From: Bellilinea sp.
Lineage (GTDB): Bacteria; Chloroflexota; Anaerolineae; Anaerolineales; Anaerolineaceae
Length of the DNA stretch: 64,000 nucleotides
Reading direction: 5' to 3'
NCBI GenBank assembly: GCA_026003615.1
Contig: BPHQ01000002.1
Coordinates: forward strand, 343,674 to 407,673
Position numbers and translations under genes: made by a program. A model generated the notes under the pieces. That model was not told the origin of the DNA, made no database searches, and was given only the letters and a program-made list of their open reading frames with translations. Shown piece after piece: positions 27,109 to 34,946 of the stretch. How positions within the stretch are numbered: the first letter of the stretch is position 1; each line of letters begins with the position of its first letter.

Positions 27109-27122
27109 AATGTACGCACATT
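27109..27122. promoter_or_regulatory. Operator 2, AATGTACGCACATT
   Basis: The second copy of the operator palindrome, differing from operator 1 only in one spacer base. It begins at the expected start site of the plus-strand operon. The two operator centres are 82 bp apart, close to eight helical turns, so looping between bound dimers is possible. Confidence 0.65.
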
Positions 27123-27145
27123 TGAATAATCGTTCTTAAATTCCC

Positions 27146-28315
27146 ATGACCACTTTTTCCCTCACTCCCCGTCAGCGCGTATATACTGCCCTTCGGCACG
27201 AAACCCCCGACCGCGTCCCCACCGCTCTGGGAGGTGGGCCTTATGGCCTGGTAGACGATCTCTACTTTCGCCTGCTGGATTTCTTCCAGCTTGGTGAAGC
27301 CGTCCCCCCTTTCCGTCAAGGTCATAACATCTCTTACATGGACGATCGTCTGTTAAGTCGTTTGGGCACCGATTTTCGCTACTGCTGGCCGGCCAAGCTG
27401 CCAAACAGTCCAGTCATCCCCGGCGAAGATGAAAACACTTTTTTTGATTCATTTGGTCAAATCTGGAAACGGGCTTTGCCTTACTATTATGCCGGTAACG
27501 GTCTTTTACAACACACAACCAACATCGAGGACATCGAACGACTTGTGCGCTGGCCTGATCCCCGTGATCCTTCGTGGATGCAAGGAGTTGCTCAACGGGC
27601 TGAGGAACTTCAACGCAACACCCCCTACTTTATCGTTATGCGCATGGTGGCTTCTCATGGGCCATTTCAAACCGCCTGTGACCTGCGCGGCACGGAAAAT
27701 TTTCTCACCGATTTGATTGAATACCCTGACTTTGCCCTTACATTACTGGATCGCATCACCACCCTACTGGAAGGTCTTTTGGATGCCGCCATGCGAGCCG
27801 GCGGGCGATGGTTTGATATGATTGAATTACCCGGTGATGATTACGCCGGTAACTCCGGTCCGATTCTTTCACCAGCCATGTTCCGCCGCTTCATCAAACC
27901 CTGCCTGGCAAGAATGATTCATACCATTCGCGCACACAAACCGGACATTAAGATTATGCTTCACAGCGACGGTGCGGTTGCCCGTCTGATCCCGGATTTC
28001 ATCGAGTTAGGGGTGGATGTCCTTCATCCACTTGAACCACTCCCTGCCACAAACATCTCTGAAATCAAACAAAAATACGGAGACCGCATCAGCTTCTTGG
28101 GCGGCATTGATATCAGTCACGCCATGCTCGGCAGCCGCGAGGATGTCATTCAAGAAGTAAAAACCCGTCTTGCTCAACTTGCCGAAGGAGGTGGTTACAT
28201 TTTGGCCCCTGCCAATCACCTTCAGGCTGATGTCCCCGCGGAAAATGTAGTAACTCTTTTTCAAGCCGCTCAACATTGGGGAAAGTACCCGCTGGCACTT
28301 TCTTCCTCGCCGTGA
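27146..28315 (+). CDS. Uroporphyrinogen decarboxylase-family protein (URO-D fold)
   Basis: A 389-residue TIM-barrel protein of the URO-D superfamily, which also includes the MtaA/CmuA methyltransferases. The N-terminus T-P-R-Q-R-V-Y-T-A-L-R-H-E-T-P-D-R-V-P is typical of the uncharacterised branch found in sugar and methyl-compound clusters, and the H-S-D-G and F-L-G-G-I-D segments (about 272 and 318) are conserved. No other haem gene is near, so haem synthesis is unlikely; methyl transfer or a sugar-related decarboxylation is more probable. It is the first gene of the plus-strand operon, under a promoter with operator 2. No clear ribosome site precedes the ATG. Confidence 0.85.
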   Translation: MTTFSLTPRQRVYTALRHETPDRVPTALGGGPYGLVDDLYFRLLDFFQLGEAVPPFRQGHNISYMDDRLLSRLGTDFRYCWPAKLPNSPVIPGEDENTFFDSFGQIWKRALPYYYAGNGLLQHTTNIEDIERLVRWPDPRDPSWMQGVAQRAEELQRNTPYFIVMRMVASHGPFQTACDLRGTENFLTDLIEYPDFALTLLDRITTLLEGLLDAAMRAGGRWFDMIELPGDDYAGNSGPILSPAMFRRFIKPCLARMIHTIRAHKPDIKIMLHSDGAVARLIPDFIELGVDVLHPLEPLPATNISEIKQKYGDRISFLGGIDISHAMLGSREDVIQEVKTRLAQLAEGGGYILAPANHLQADVPAENVVTLFQAAQHWGKYPLALSSSP

Positions 28316-28348
28316 ATTGAACCTTTTATGACTCTCAGAAAGGACCCT

Positions 28349-29089
28349 ATGAGCCTGCCATACTCAACTGTTGATCCTCACAACCCCATTCCGTTGTACT
28401 ATCAAATTTATCTAGACTTGCGCCGCATGATTCAACGCGGCATACTCAAACCTGGCAGTATGCTCCCCCCCGAACTAGAGATTTGCCAGGCTTATAACGT
28501 TGGCCGACAGACTGTTCGTCAGGCAATTGGCCGATTGGTGGATGAAAATCTGGTAGAACGTTACCCGGGTAAAGGCACCTTTGTCCGGGACATTCCCAGT
28601 ATTCAGTTTTTCCTCGATCGCAGTTTCAGCCAGCAAATGCGCGAAATGGGACGGGTGCCTTCGTCTAAAGTCTTGCGTTGTGAACCTTCAACTGTCACGA
28701 TGGAAAATGTCCCCGTATTGGAAAAAGTCAAAGGTGCACCATGCGTGATTTTAGAACGATTACGATACGGGGATAATGAATTAATCTGCCACCAAATTTC
28801 AATCATCCTGACCGAACGATGCCCCGGCATAGAAAAGGTGGATTTCACCAACCAATCCCTCTTTGAAGTGCTCACCAATCGCTTTGCTTTAATGATCAAA
28901 CGCATGGATATCGTCGTGCGCGCTGTGGCTGCCGATGGCTATCGGGCTGACCTGCTGGAAGTTGAAGAATGTGCACCCTTGTTGTACGTCGGCACAGCCA
29001 CTTATGTTGAAGAAGGCGATTTAATTGAATATTCCACCAGCTATTACCGCGCCGACCGGTACGAGTATAGCATCACTCAAATTCGTTGA
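28349..29089 (+). CDS. GntR-family regulator with UTRA domain (HutC group)
   Basis: A 246-residue transcription factor. The N-terminal winged helix (about 10-75) has P-L-Y-Y-Q-I-Y-L-D-L, G-S-M-L-P-P-E and R-Q-T-V-R-Q-A-I, with P-G-K-G-T-F-V at the wing. The C-terminal UTRA domain (about 90-240) binds a small effector, often a phosphorylated sugar. The ATG at 28349 is preferred over one at 28328 because AAAGGA precedes it at normal spacing. It is the second gene of the operon it probably controls through the two identical palindromes at 27027 and 27109. Confidence 0.9.
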   Translation: MSLPYSTVDPHNPIPLYYQIYLDLRRMIQRGILKPGSMLPPELEICQAYNVGRQTVRQAIGRLVDENLVERYPGKGTFVRDIPSIQFFLDRSFSQQMREMGRVPSSKVLRCEPSTVTMENVPVLEKVKGAPCVILERLRYGDNELICHQISIILTERCPGIEKVDFTNQSLFEVLTNRFALMIKRMDIVVRAVAADGYRADLLEVEECAPLLYVGTATYVEEGDLIEYSTSYYRADRYEYSITQIR

Positions 29090-29108
29090 ACGATCTTGCA
29101 GAGGAGCC

Positions 29109-29888
29109 ATGCAGACCAATGCCTCCATTGAATATCTCAAGAAAGCGCAGGATATCCTGACCCGTATTCAACAGACCCAGTTGGAAAACATTGAAAAAGC
29201 AGCAGAACAATGCGCTCAAACCATCGCGGGAGACGGGCTGGTGCATATGTTTGGCAGCGGACATTCGCGCATTTTTGTCGAAGAAATGTTCCCCCGCCAC
29301 GGCAGTTTTCCCGGTTTTCACCCCATCGTGGAATTATCCCTCACCTTCCACAATCTTGTGGTCGGCTCCAACGGCCAGCGGCAAGCCATGTTTTTGGAAC
29401 ACGTGGAAGGGCTGGGGCAAATCATTCTGAGGAACTTCGTTTTCTCGCCCCCCGACTGCTTCCTGATCTTCTCCAACAGCGGCGTCAATGAAGTCATTAT
29501 TGATGTGGCGCTGGAATCAAAACGGTTGAACATGCCGGTCATTGCTGTCGTCTCGGTGGAGCATTGTCAGGCCAGCCCGGCGCTCCACTCCAGTGGTAAA
29601 AAGTTGACTGACATTGCCGATATCGTCATTGATAACTGCACACCAGCAGGGGATGCCCTGGTTCGAGTCGAAGGATTGGGGGACCCGGTCGGCCCCGGTT
29701 CCACCATTGGCGCCGCCGCCATCACCAATGCGCTAAAGTGCCGCATTGCCGAGAAGCTGACCGCCATGGGCAAACCACCCATTGTGCTGACCAGCAGCTA
29801 CTTCCTTGGACGCGAGGAATCGAAAAAACGGTTTGATGCCTGTTACGACGACTACCGCGCCCGCGTGCGCCGTGTATATGGGTGCTGA
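29109..29888 (+). CDS. SIS-domain sugar isomerase-like protein
   Basis: A 259-residue SIS-domain protein of the group that binds phospho-sugars (sugar isomerase domain, UPF0309-like). Visible motifs are the helical N-terminus with Q-L-E-N-I-E-K-A-A, the sugar-phosphate loop F-G-S-G-H-S-R-I-F-V-E-E (about 48-59) and F-S-N-S-G-V-N-E (about 122). The start ATG has GAGGAG just upstream and lies 19 bp after the regulator. The likely role is isomerisation or deamination of a phosphorylated sugar in the same pathway. The exact reaction is unknown. Confidence 0.85.
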   Translation: MQTNASIEYLKKAQDILTRIQQTQLENIEKAAEQCAQTIAGDGLVHMFGSGHSRIFVEEMFPRHGSFPGFHPIVELSLTFHNLVVGSNGQRQAMFLEHVEGLGQIILRNFVFSPPDCFLIFSNSGVNEVIIDVALESKRLNMPVIAVVSVEHCQASPALHSSGKKLTDIADIVIDNCTPAGDALVRVEGLGDPVGPGSTIGAAAITNALKCRIAEKLTAMGKPPIVLTSSYFLGREESKKRFDACYDDYRARVRRVYGC

Positions 29889-29890
29889 CC

Positions 29891-30661
29891 ATGCAATTGA
29901 AGGATAAAGTTGCCATAATCACAGGGGCAGGCAGCGGCATCGGTGCAGCCATCGCACGCCAATTTTCTCAAGAAGGTGCAACGGTTGTATTATGGGATAT
30001 TGACCTGAACGCTGCCGAAGAAATTCGTCAAACCTGCTCTTTTCCCTTAACCGCAGTCCCCATGCAGGTGGATGTCACCCGCCCCGATCAAGTTGAGGAA
30101 GCAACTTTACGGGTTGTCCACCAATTTCAACACCTGGATGTGCTGGTCAATGTTGCCGGTGGCTCTGGCAGAAGATGGGGGGATGGACCTGTAGATTCGT
30201 GTTCGCTGGAAGGCTGGCATAAAACCCTTGATTTGAATTTGAACAGCGTGTTCTACTGCTGTAAATTCGCCATCCAGGCAATGCTCCCCCAGCGAAAAGG
30301 AGCCGTGGTGGTCATCTCTTCGGTTTTAGGCCTGGTGGGCGGTGATGAAGATTTTGCCACCCATGCCTATGCGGCCAGTAAAGGCGCAGCCATCAGCCTG
30401 ACGCGTTCGATTGCTGCCTACTACGCTCCTCACGGCATCCGCGCCAATGTCATTTGCCCCGGGCTGATCGCCACCCCAATGAGCCAGCGTGCCCAGCAAA
30501 ACCAAAATATCCGTTCCCGACTGGCTGATCTGCAACCTCTGACCGCCGATTTTGGTCAACCAGAAGACGTTGCCGGGGCTGCCGTTTTCCTTGCCTCCGA
30601 TGCTGCCCGCTTTGTAACCGGTGCTGTGCTGACCGTAGATGGCGGCTGGACAGCTCGGTAG
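29891..30661 (+). CDS. Short-chain dehydrogenase/reductase
   Basis: A 256-residue SDR enzyme of classical type. The NAD(P) site is T-G-A-G-S-G-I-G (about 11-18), followed by L-V-N-V-A-G-G, the catalytic Ser in V-I-S-S-V-L-G, and Y-A-A-S-K-G-A with Tyr and Lys of the active site (about 160-164). The C-terminal V-D-G-G-W motif is intact. It oxidises or reduces an alcohol/ketone, probably a sugar or sugar acid. The ATG starts 2 bases after the SIS gene stop; an in-frame GTG at 29882 overlaps that gene and is an alternative start. Confidence 0.9.
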   Translation: MQLKDKVAIITGAGSGIGAAIARQFSQEGATVVLWDIDLNAAEEIRQTCSFPLTAVPMQVDVTRPDQVEEATLRVVHQFQHLDVLVNVAGGSGRRWGDGPVDSCSLEGWHKTLDLNLNSVFYCCKFAIQAMLPQRKGAVVVISSVLGLVGGDEDFATHAYAASKGAAISLTRSIAAYYAPHGIRANVICPGLIATPMSQRAQQNQNIRSRLADLQPLTADFGQPEDVAGAAVFLASDAARFVTGAVLTVDGGWTAR

Positions 30662-30680
30662 TCCGCAGGAGAGTATCACG

Positions 30681-31973
30681 ATGATAATTTACTCCACTTC
30701 TCTGGAAGAATTACCTCCTACCGATGTGTTGGTGGTTGGTTCGGGCTCGGCAGGTGCTACTGCTGCCATTACTGCTGCCCGTCTCGGGGCGACTACAACG
30801 CTGGTTGAACGATATGGTTTCATGGGTGGAATCAGTACCCAGGTTCTGGATACTTTCTATGGCTTTTTCACCCCAGGTGTCAAACCGCGCAAGGTGGTAG
30901 GTGGTGTGCCGGACAGTGTAGTTGAAGAATTGTTCAAACGCAACGCCGCAATTTACCGCCCTAACACCTATGGAGCGGGACAGGGCATAACTTATGATCC
31001 CGAAACTCTGAAATTCGTGTGGGAACAACTTGCCCGGCAAGCCGGTGTCCGTTTGTATTATCACGCACTGGTCATTGATGTTCTCTCCGAAGGCACCGAA
31101 ATTCGCGGGGTTGTGATCGCCAGTAAATCCGGCTTATTTCGCCTGTCTGCCAAAGTGGTCATTGATGCCAGCGGCGACGCGGATGTGGCTGCCCGCATGG
31201 GCGTGCCATTCGAAAGCAGCCGGGACGGCCCGATACAATCACTCACTACGACGTTTAAAATGATAAATGTGGATGTCTCGCGGGCCCAAAATGTCAGGAA
31301 GTCGGAATTGCACGAAAAAATGGCACAGGCCGAACAATTGGGCTATGACCTGCCCCGCAAGGAAGGCAGCGCTCACATCACTCCTCTGCCCGGTGTCATG
31401 GTTACCAACATGACCCGTGTTCGGGATATTGACCCCCTCGACTTGACCCAATTGACCCAAGCCGAAATCGAAGGCCGGCGGCAGGCACTTGAATATGCCC
31501 GCTTTCTCGTGGAGCAGATCCCCGGGTATGAGAATGCCGCAATGGGTGGTTTTAGCACCCAAATTGGCATCCGCGAAAGCCGTCGGATTTTTGGCGAATA
31601 CCGCCTGACCCGCGAGGATGTCCTCACTGCCCGTAAGTTCGACGATGCCATTGCCCAATGCGGAGCTCCCATTGAAGAACACCATGCCGGGCAGGACACC
31701 CGCTGGGAGTACCTGCCGGAGGGAGAAACCTATCACATCCCTTATCGTTGCCTGCTCCCCAAACAGGTCGAAGGACTGCTGGTTGCAGGGCGCTGCCTTT
31801 CAGCAGACCATGACGCTCACGCTTCGGTGCGCAGCATGGGACAGTGTATGGCTATGGGACAGGCTGCTGGCGTGGCTGCCGCTATTGCACTCAAACATCA
31901 CTGGTCCCTACGGGCGGTTTCTATCCCCAAATTACAATCGGAGTTGCGGAAGATCGGCGCAATACTGGATTAG
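30681..31973 (+). CDS. FAD-dependent oxidoreductase
   Basis: A 430-residue flavoprotein with the N-terminal dinucleotide-binding fold V-L-V-V-G-S-G-S-A-G-A-T-A (about 15-27) and L-V-E-R-Y-G-F-M-G-G. It also has the internal V-I-D-A-S-G-D-A-D-V-A (about 160) and the C-terminal G-R-C-L-S-A-D-H-D-A-H-A-S-V-R, the pattern of the FAD_oxidored family. GCAGGAGAG precedes the ATG. Enzymes of this group occur in sugar and organic-acid catabolic clusters but few have known substrates. It lies 19 bp after the SDR and 14 bp before the phosphotriesterase-family gene. Confidence 0.88.
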   Translation: MIIYSTSLEELPPTDVLVVGSGSAGATAAITAARLGATTTLVERYGFMGGISTQVLDTFYGFFTPGVKPRKVVGGVPDSVVEELFKRNAAIYRPNTYGAGQGITYDPETLKFVWEQLARQAGVRLYYHALVIDVLSEGTEIRGVVIASKSGLFRLSAKVVIDASGDADVAARMGVPFESSRDGPIQSLTTTFKMINVDVSRAQNVRKSELHEKMAQAEQLGYDLPRKEGSAHITPLPGVMVTNMTRVRDIDPLDLTQLTQAEIEGRRQALEYARFLVEQIPGYENAAMGGFSTQIGIRESRRIFGEYRLTREDVLTARKFDDAIAQCGAPIEEHHAGQDTRWEYLPEGETYHIPYRCLLPKQVEGLLVAGRCLSADHDAHASVRSMGQCMAMGQAAGVAAAIALKHHWSLRAVSIPKLQSELRKIGAILD

Positions 31974-31987
31974 AAAGGAGGATATTC

Positions 31988-32905
31988 GTGGCGGTTCAAA
32001 CGGTTTTAGGTTCAATTCCTGCAGATCAATTGGGTATTACCGCCTGCCATGAGCATGTACTCTGGTACCCACCCGATTCGATGGCACTTGAGGATGCCGA
32101 CCTCGGCCTCAATTCCATTCCGGCAGCCGTTGCCGAATTGCGTTATTACAAATCCGTTGGCGGTGGTACTCTGGTGGAAATGACCACCGAGGAAATTGGA
32201 CGTTCTCCACTTGATCTGGCTCAAATTTCGCAAGCAACTGGGGTTCATATCATCGCAGTTACAGGTCACCACAAAGCGAAGTTTTCTGCTGAATTTTTGC
32301 AAAATCAATCTGTTGAACAAATCGCGGAACGGATCATTCGGGAAATTACCCTTGGTATTGCAGATACCGGTGTCCGTGCTGGGGTTATCAAAGCGGCCTC
32401 CAGCCTGAATCACGCTGCTGAGGTGGAAAAGCGTGTCATTCGAGCCGCTGGAATTGCCCACCGCCAAACGGGTGCGCCGGTCAGCACGCACACCGAGGCA
32501 GGCACCTTCGCACTCGAACAAGCCGAACTGCTGCTCGAAGCAGGTGTACCCCCTCGAAAATTACTCATCGGTCATCTCGACCGAAACCTGCCACGGGAGG
32601 TTTATTTTCAATTGGCACAACGGGGCGTTTTCTTGGGATTCGATCAAATTGGCAAGGAACAGTACTGGCCGGATGACCAGCGCGCCATTTTGATCCGCGA
32701 TTTGATCGAAGCCGGTTATGTGCGTCAGATTTTGCTTTCCAGTGACCGGGCGCGTAAATCCTCCTGGAAAGTTCATAACCCTCAAACACTTGGTCTCGGT
32801 CATATACTGTTGGATTTTGTCCCCCGCCTGAAAAAGGTTGGAGTAGAAGAACAAGCCATCACCACCCTGTTAGTGGAAAATCCCGCCCACTTTCTGGATT
32901 TTTAA
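31988..32905 (+). CDS. Phosphotriesterase-family hydrolase (likely lactonase)
   Basis: A 305-residue metal hydrolase of the phosphotriesterase family in the amidohydrolase superfamily. All binuclear metal ligands are visible: A-C-H-E-H (about 20), the bridging Lys in V-I-K-A-A-S, S-T-H-T-E-A-G, I-G-H-L-D-R-N, and the Asp in L-L-S-S-D-R-A-R. Family members in sugar clusters open lactones, which suits a pathway with several dehydrogenases and an aldolase. The start is GTG at 31988 behind AAAGGAGG; a longer frame beginning inside the FAD gene is not supported by any ribosome site. Confidence 0.87.
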   Translation: MAVQTVLGSIPADQLGITACHEHVLWYPPDSMALEDADLGLNSIPAAVAELRYYKSVGGGTLVEMTTEEIGRSPLDLAQISQATGVHIIAVTGHHKAKFSAEFLQNQSVEQIAERIIREITLGIADTGVRAGVIKAASSLNHAAEVEKRVIRAAGIAHRQTGAPVSTHTEAGTFALEQAELLLEAGVPPRKLLIGHLDRNLPREVYFQLAQRGVFLGFDQIGKEQYWPDDQRAILIRDLIEAGYVRQILLSSDRARKSSWKVHNPQTLGLGHILLDFVPRLKKVGVEEQAITTLLVENPAHFLDF

Positions 32906-32911
32906 CTAAAA

Positions 32912-33565
32912 ATGCTCAATCCAATCTATCGTACAATTTACTCGCTTGGCCTCATTCCCGTTGTAGAAATGGACACTGTAGACCGCGCGGAAACGCTGGC
33001 AGCCACCTTGATCAAAGCCGGCCTGCCGGTTCTCGAAATCACCTTGCGCACACCGGCCGCACTTGAAGCCATTCAAGCCATCCGAAAGGCATATCCCAAT
33101 CTTCTTCTGGGGGCGGGGACAATTCTGACTTTGGATCAGGCCGTAAAGTCAGCAAAGGCCGGGGCGGATTTTCTGGTTTCACCCGGTTTACCACAGGACG
33201 CTGTTGAATGGGCACTCCGGGAGGGGATACCCTTTTTGCCCGGCGCTGTCACCCCAAATGAAATCCTGCAAGGATTACGACTGGGCATTGAGGTGTTCAA
33301 ATTCTTTCCTGCTGAAACGATGGGCGGGATCGCCGCCATCAAGGCTGTTTCAGACCCATTTCCCAACCTCCGCTTTATCCCTACCGGTGGCATTCAAACC
33401 GATAACCTGTCATCGTATCTCACCTGCGAGCGAGTTCTGGCAGTAGGTGGTTCCTGGCTGGCAAAACGACAATGGATCCAAAATGGACAATTTGATCAGA
33501 TCGCAGCTCAGGTCAAAGCCGCCGTTCGGGTGGTACAATCCCTTTCCCGGCCAGTTCTGGACTGA
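32912..33565 (+). CDS. eda: KDPG/KHG-type aldolase
   Basis: A 217-residue class I aldolase that cleaves 2-keto-3-deoxy-sugar acid phosphates to pyruvate and an aldehyde phosphate. The Schiff-base Lys is in E-V-F-K-F-F-P-A-E (about 130), the general base Glu in L-E-I-T-L-R-T (about 44), and the phosphate-binding G-A-G-T-I-L and P-T-G-G-I are present. It follows the lactonase gene by 6 bp and ends the operon, consistent with the last step of an oxidation, lactone-opening and retro-aldol route. No separate dehydratase gene is recognised nearby. Confidence 0.92.
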   Translation: MLNPIYRTIYSLGLIPVVEMDTVDRAETLAATLIKAGLPVLEITLRTPAALEAIQAIRKAYPNLLLGAGTILTLDQAVKSAKAGADFLVSPGLPQDAVEWALREGIPFLPGAVTPNEILQGLRLGIEVFKFFPAETMGGIAAIKAVSDPFPNLRFIPTGGIQTDNLSSYLTCERVLAVGGSWLAKRQWIQNGQFDQIAAQVKAAVRVVQSLSRPVLD

Positions 33566-33579
33566 CTTCTCACCCTTTT

Positions 33580-34827
33580 TTACCTTTTCACCATTGGCAA
33601 ATAAACCCGGCTTACCTGCTCAACCACAAGCAGTTGCACCGTCACCTGACGTGGTGAACCAGCCACAGGAAAAGGCTCCGTGGCGCGGATGGTCAGACCT
33701 CCACTCAGAATCTCATTCTGAACAAACGATCCCGTATTCAGTACCGGGTTGATGCCGAGACTGCCGGGGGTTCTTCCCGATTGGATCGAAAGCGAGAACC
33801 AATCCCCGTTGATACCTTCAGCCACCCAATTCAACACCAGATCACTGCCGCCGTTCTGGATGGTTATCGAAGCGGAGGGCGGAGTCAGACGACCGGTACT
33901 GGTCTCGTAAAAGAACGTCAGCGAAAGTGGCTGCACAACCAGTTGAGGCTCGCCCTCCGTTAATTCAATGGAATCCCAACTGCTCGTGGAGGCTGTGCCG
34001 TTGCGCAATTCAACCGTCACTGTGCGGACACCCTTAACCCCATTCAACCTCCAATTGAGGCGTGACTGAAACGGCTGCCAGGCTGTCCAACCCCCGTCGT
34101 CGTTGCGCAGGCGCATTTCTGTCCATATCCCCTGACCATAGATATACAATTCCACCTCAGGGGAACTGGTTTTAGCGTATTCCCAATTTATCACCACCGG
34201 ATAAACCGAGTCGCGCCGACCGAAATCCTGTACCCAGTAATGACCGTAAGACCCACCCGGCCAATACCCCACACCAATTTCACGATTACTGGTACTGAGG
34301 ATATTGGCTTTATGACCCGAAGAGTTCATCCAGCCGCTCATCACATTCTCCGGTGTGGTATAACCGGCTGCAATGTTCTCTGCCAGGCTGCTCCAACCGC
34401 TATAGAATTTTCCAATCCGAGTGTCCCAGTTGCAGATCATTTGTCCACCATCATAGGAATTGTGGCTGAAATACCCGTCTTCCGCCATATCACGCGCGTG
34501 GTAACGGGCGGCATAATCCAGGTCCGTCATCCGCTTTAAGGGGGGAAGATTCCGACTTTTGCGCTCATTATTGACCAATTCCACGACGCGCTGCTCAAAG
34601 TCCATGTTGACCGGCTCAAAATTTTGACGTTCACAGCCGGTGAACTGGATGGAATATTGCAATTCCTCCTCTTCGTTAAATACTGTGGGGTCACCCACCC
34701 TGGGCGGAATCGAGTCATCTGCCCGGACAGCTGCCGGCGAAATCAAACACCCCCACATCAACACTGTAACCAGCCAGATGACCATGGGTTTAATCTTAAA
34801 AGCAAAGATTCGACTCACATTTTTCAT
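33580..34827 (-). CDS. Secreted CAP-domain (SCP-like) protein
   Basis: A 415-residue exported protein. The N-terminal signal peptide (about 1-36) is followed by a CAP domain (about 75-215) with H-A-R-D-M-A-E, F-S-H-N-S-Y-D-G, L-A-E-N-I-A-A-G-Y and G-W-M-N-S-S-G-H-K-A-N-I, all classic. A middle b-rich domain (about 220-295) and a C-terminal domain (about 300-405) follow. The last residues V-Y-L-P-M-V-K-R match a tail seen on many exported Chloroflexota proteins, possibly a sorting or anchoring signal (inference). The cellular role of bacterial CAP proteins is poorly known. It converges with the aldolase gene with only 14 bp between stops. Confidence 0.88.
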   Translation of the reverse strand: MKNVSRIFAFKIKPMVIWLVTVLMWGCLISPAAVRADDSIPPRVGDPTVFNEEEELQYSIQFTGCERQNFEPVNMDFEQRVVELVNNERKSRNLPPLKRMTDLDYAARYHARDMAEDGYFSHNSYDGGQMICNWDTRIGKFYSGWSSLAENIAAGYTTPENVMSGWMNSSGHKANILSTSNREIGVGYWPGGSYGHYWVQDFGRRDSVYPVVINWEYAKTSSPEVELYIYGQGIWTEMRLRNDDGGWTAWQPFQSRLNWRLNGVKGVRTVTVELRNGTASTSSWDSIELTEGEPQLVVQPLSLTFFYETSTGRLTPPSASITIQNGGSDLVLNWVAEGINGDWFSLSIQSGRTPGSLGINPVLNTGSFVQNEILSGGLTIRATEPFPVAGSPRQVTVQLLVVEQVSRVYLPMVKR

Positions 34828-34946
34828 AATCCAATCTTATTCGAAAAATGCCGAATGAATCCTTGCAAATCCTTTACATTTCCAATAAACTATGCAGAAG
34901 ATTACAAATTATCTCAAATAATGAATTGGTCATAAAAGATTGAGAG

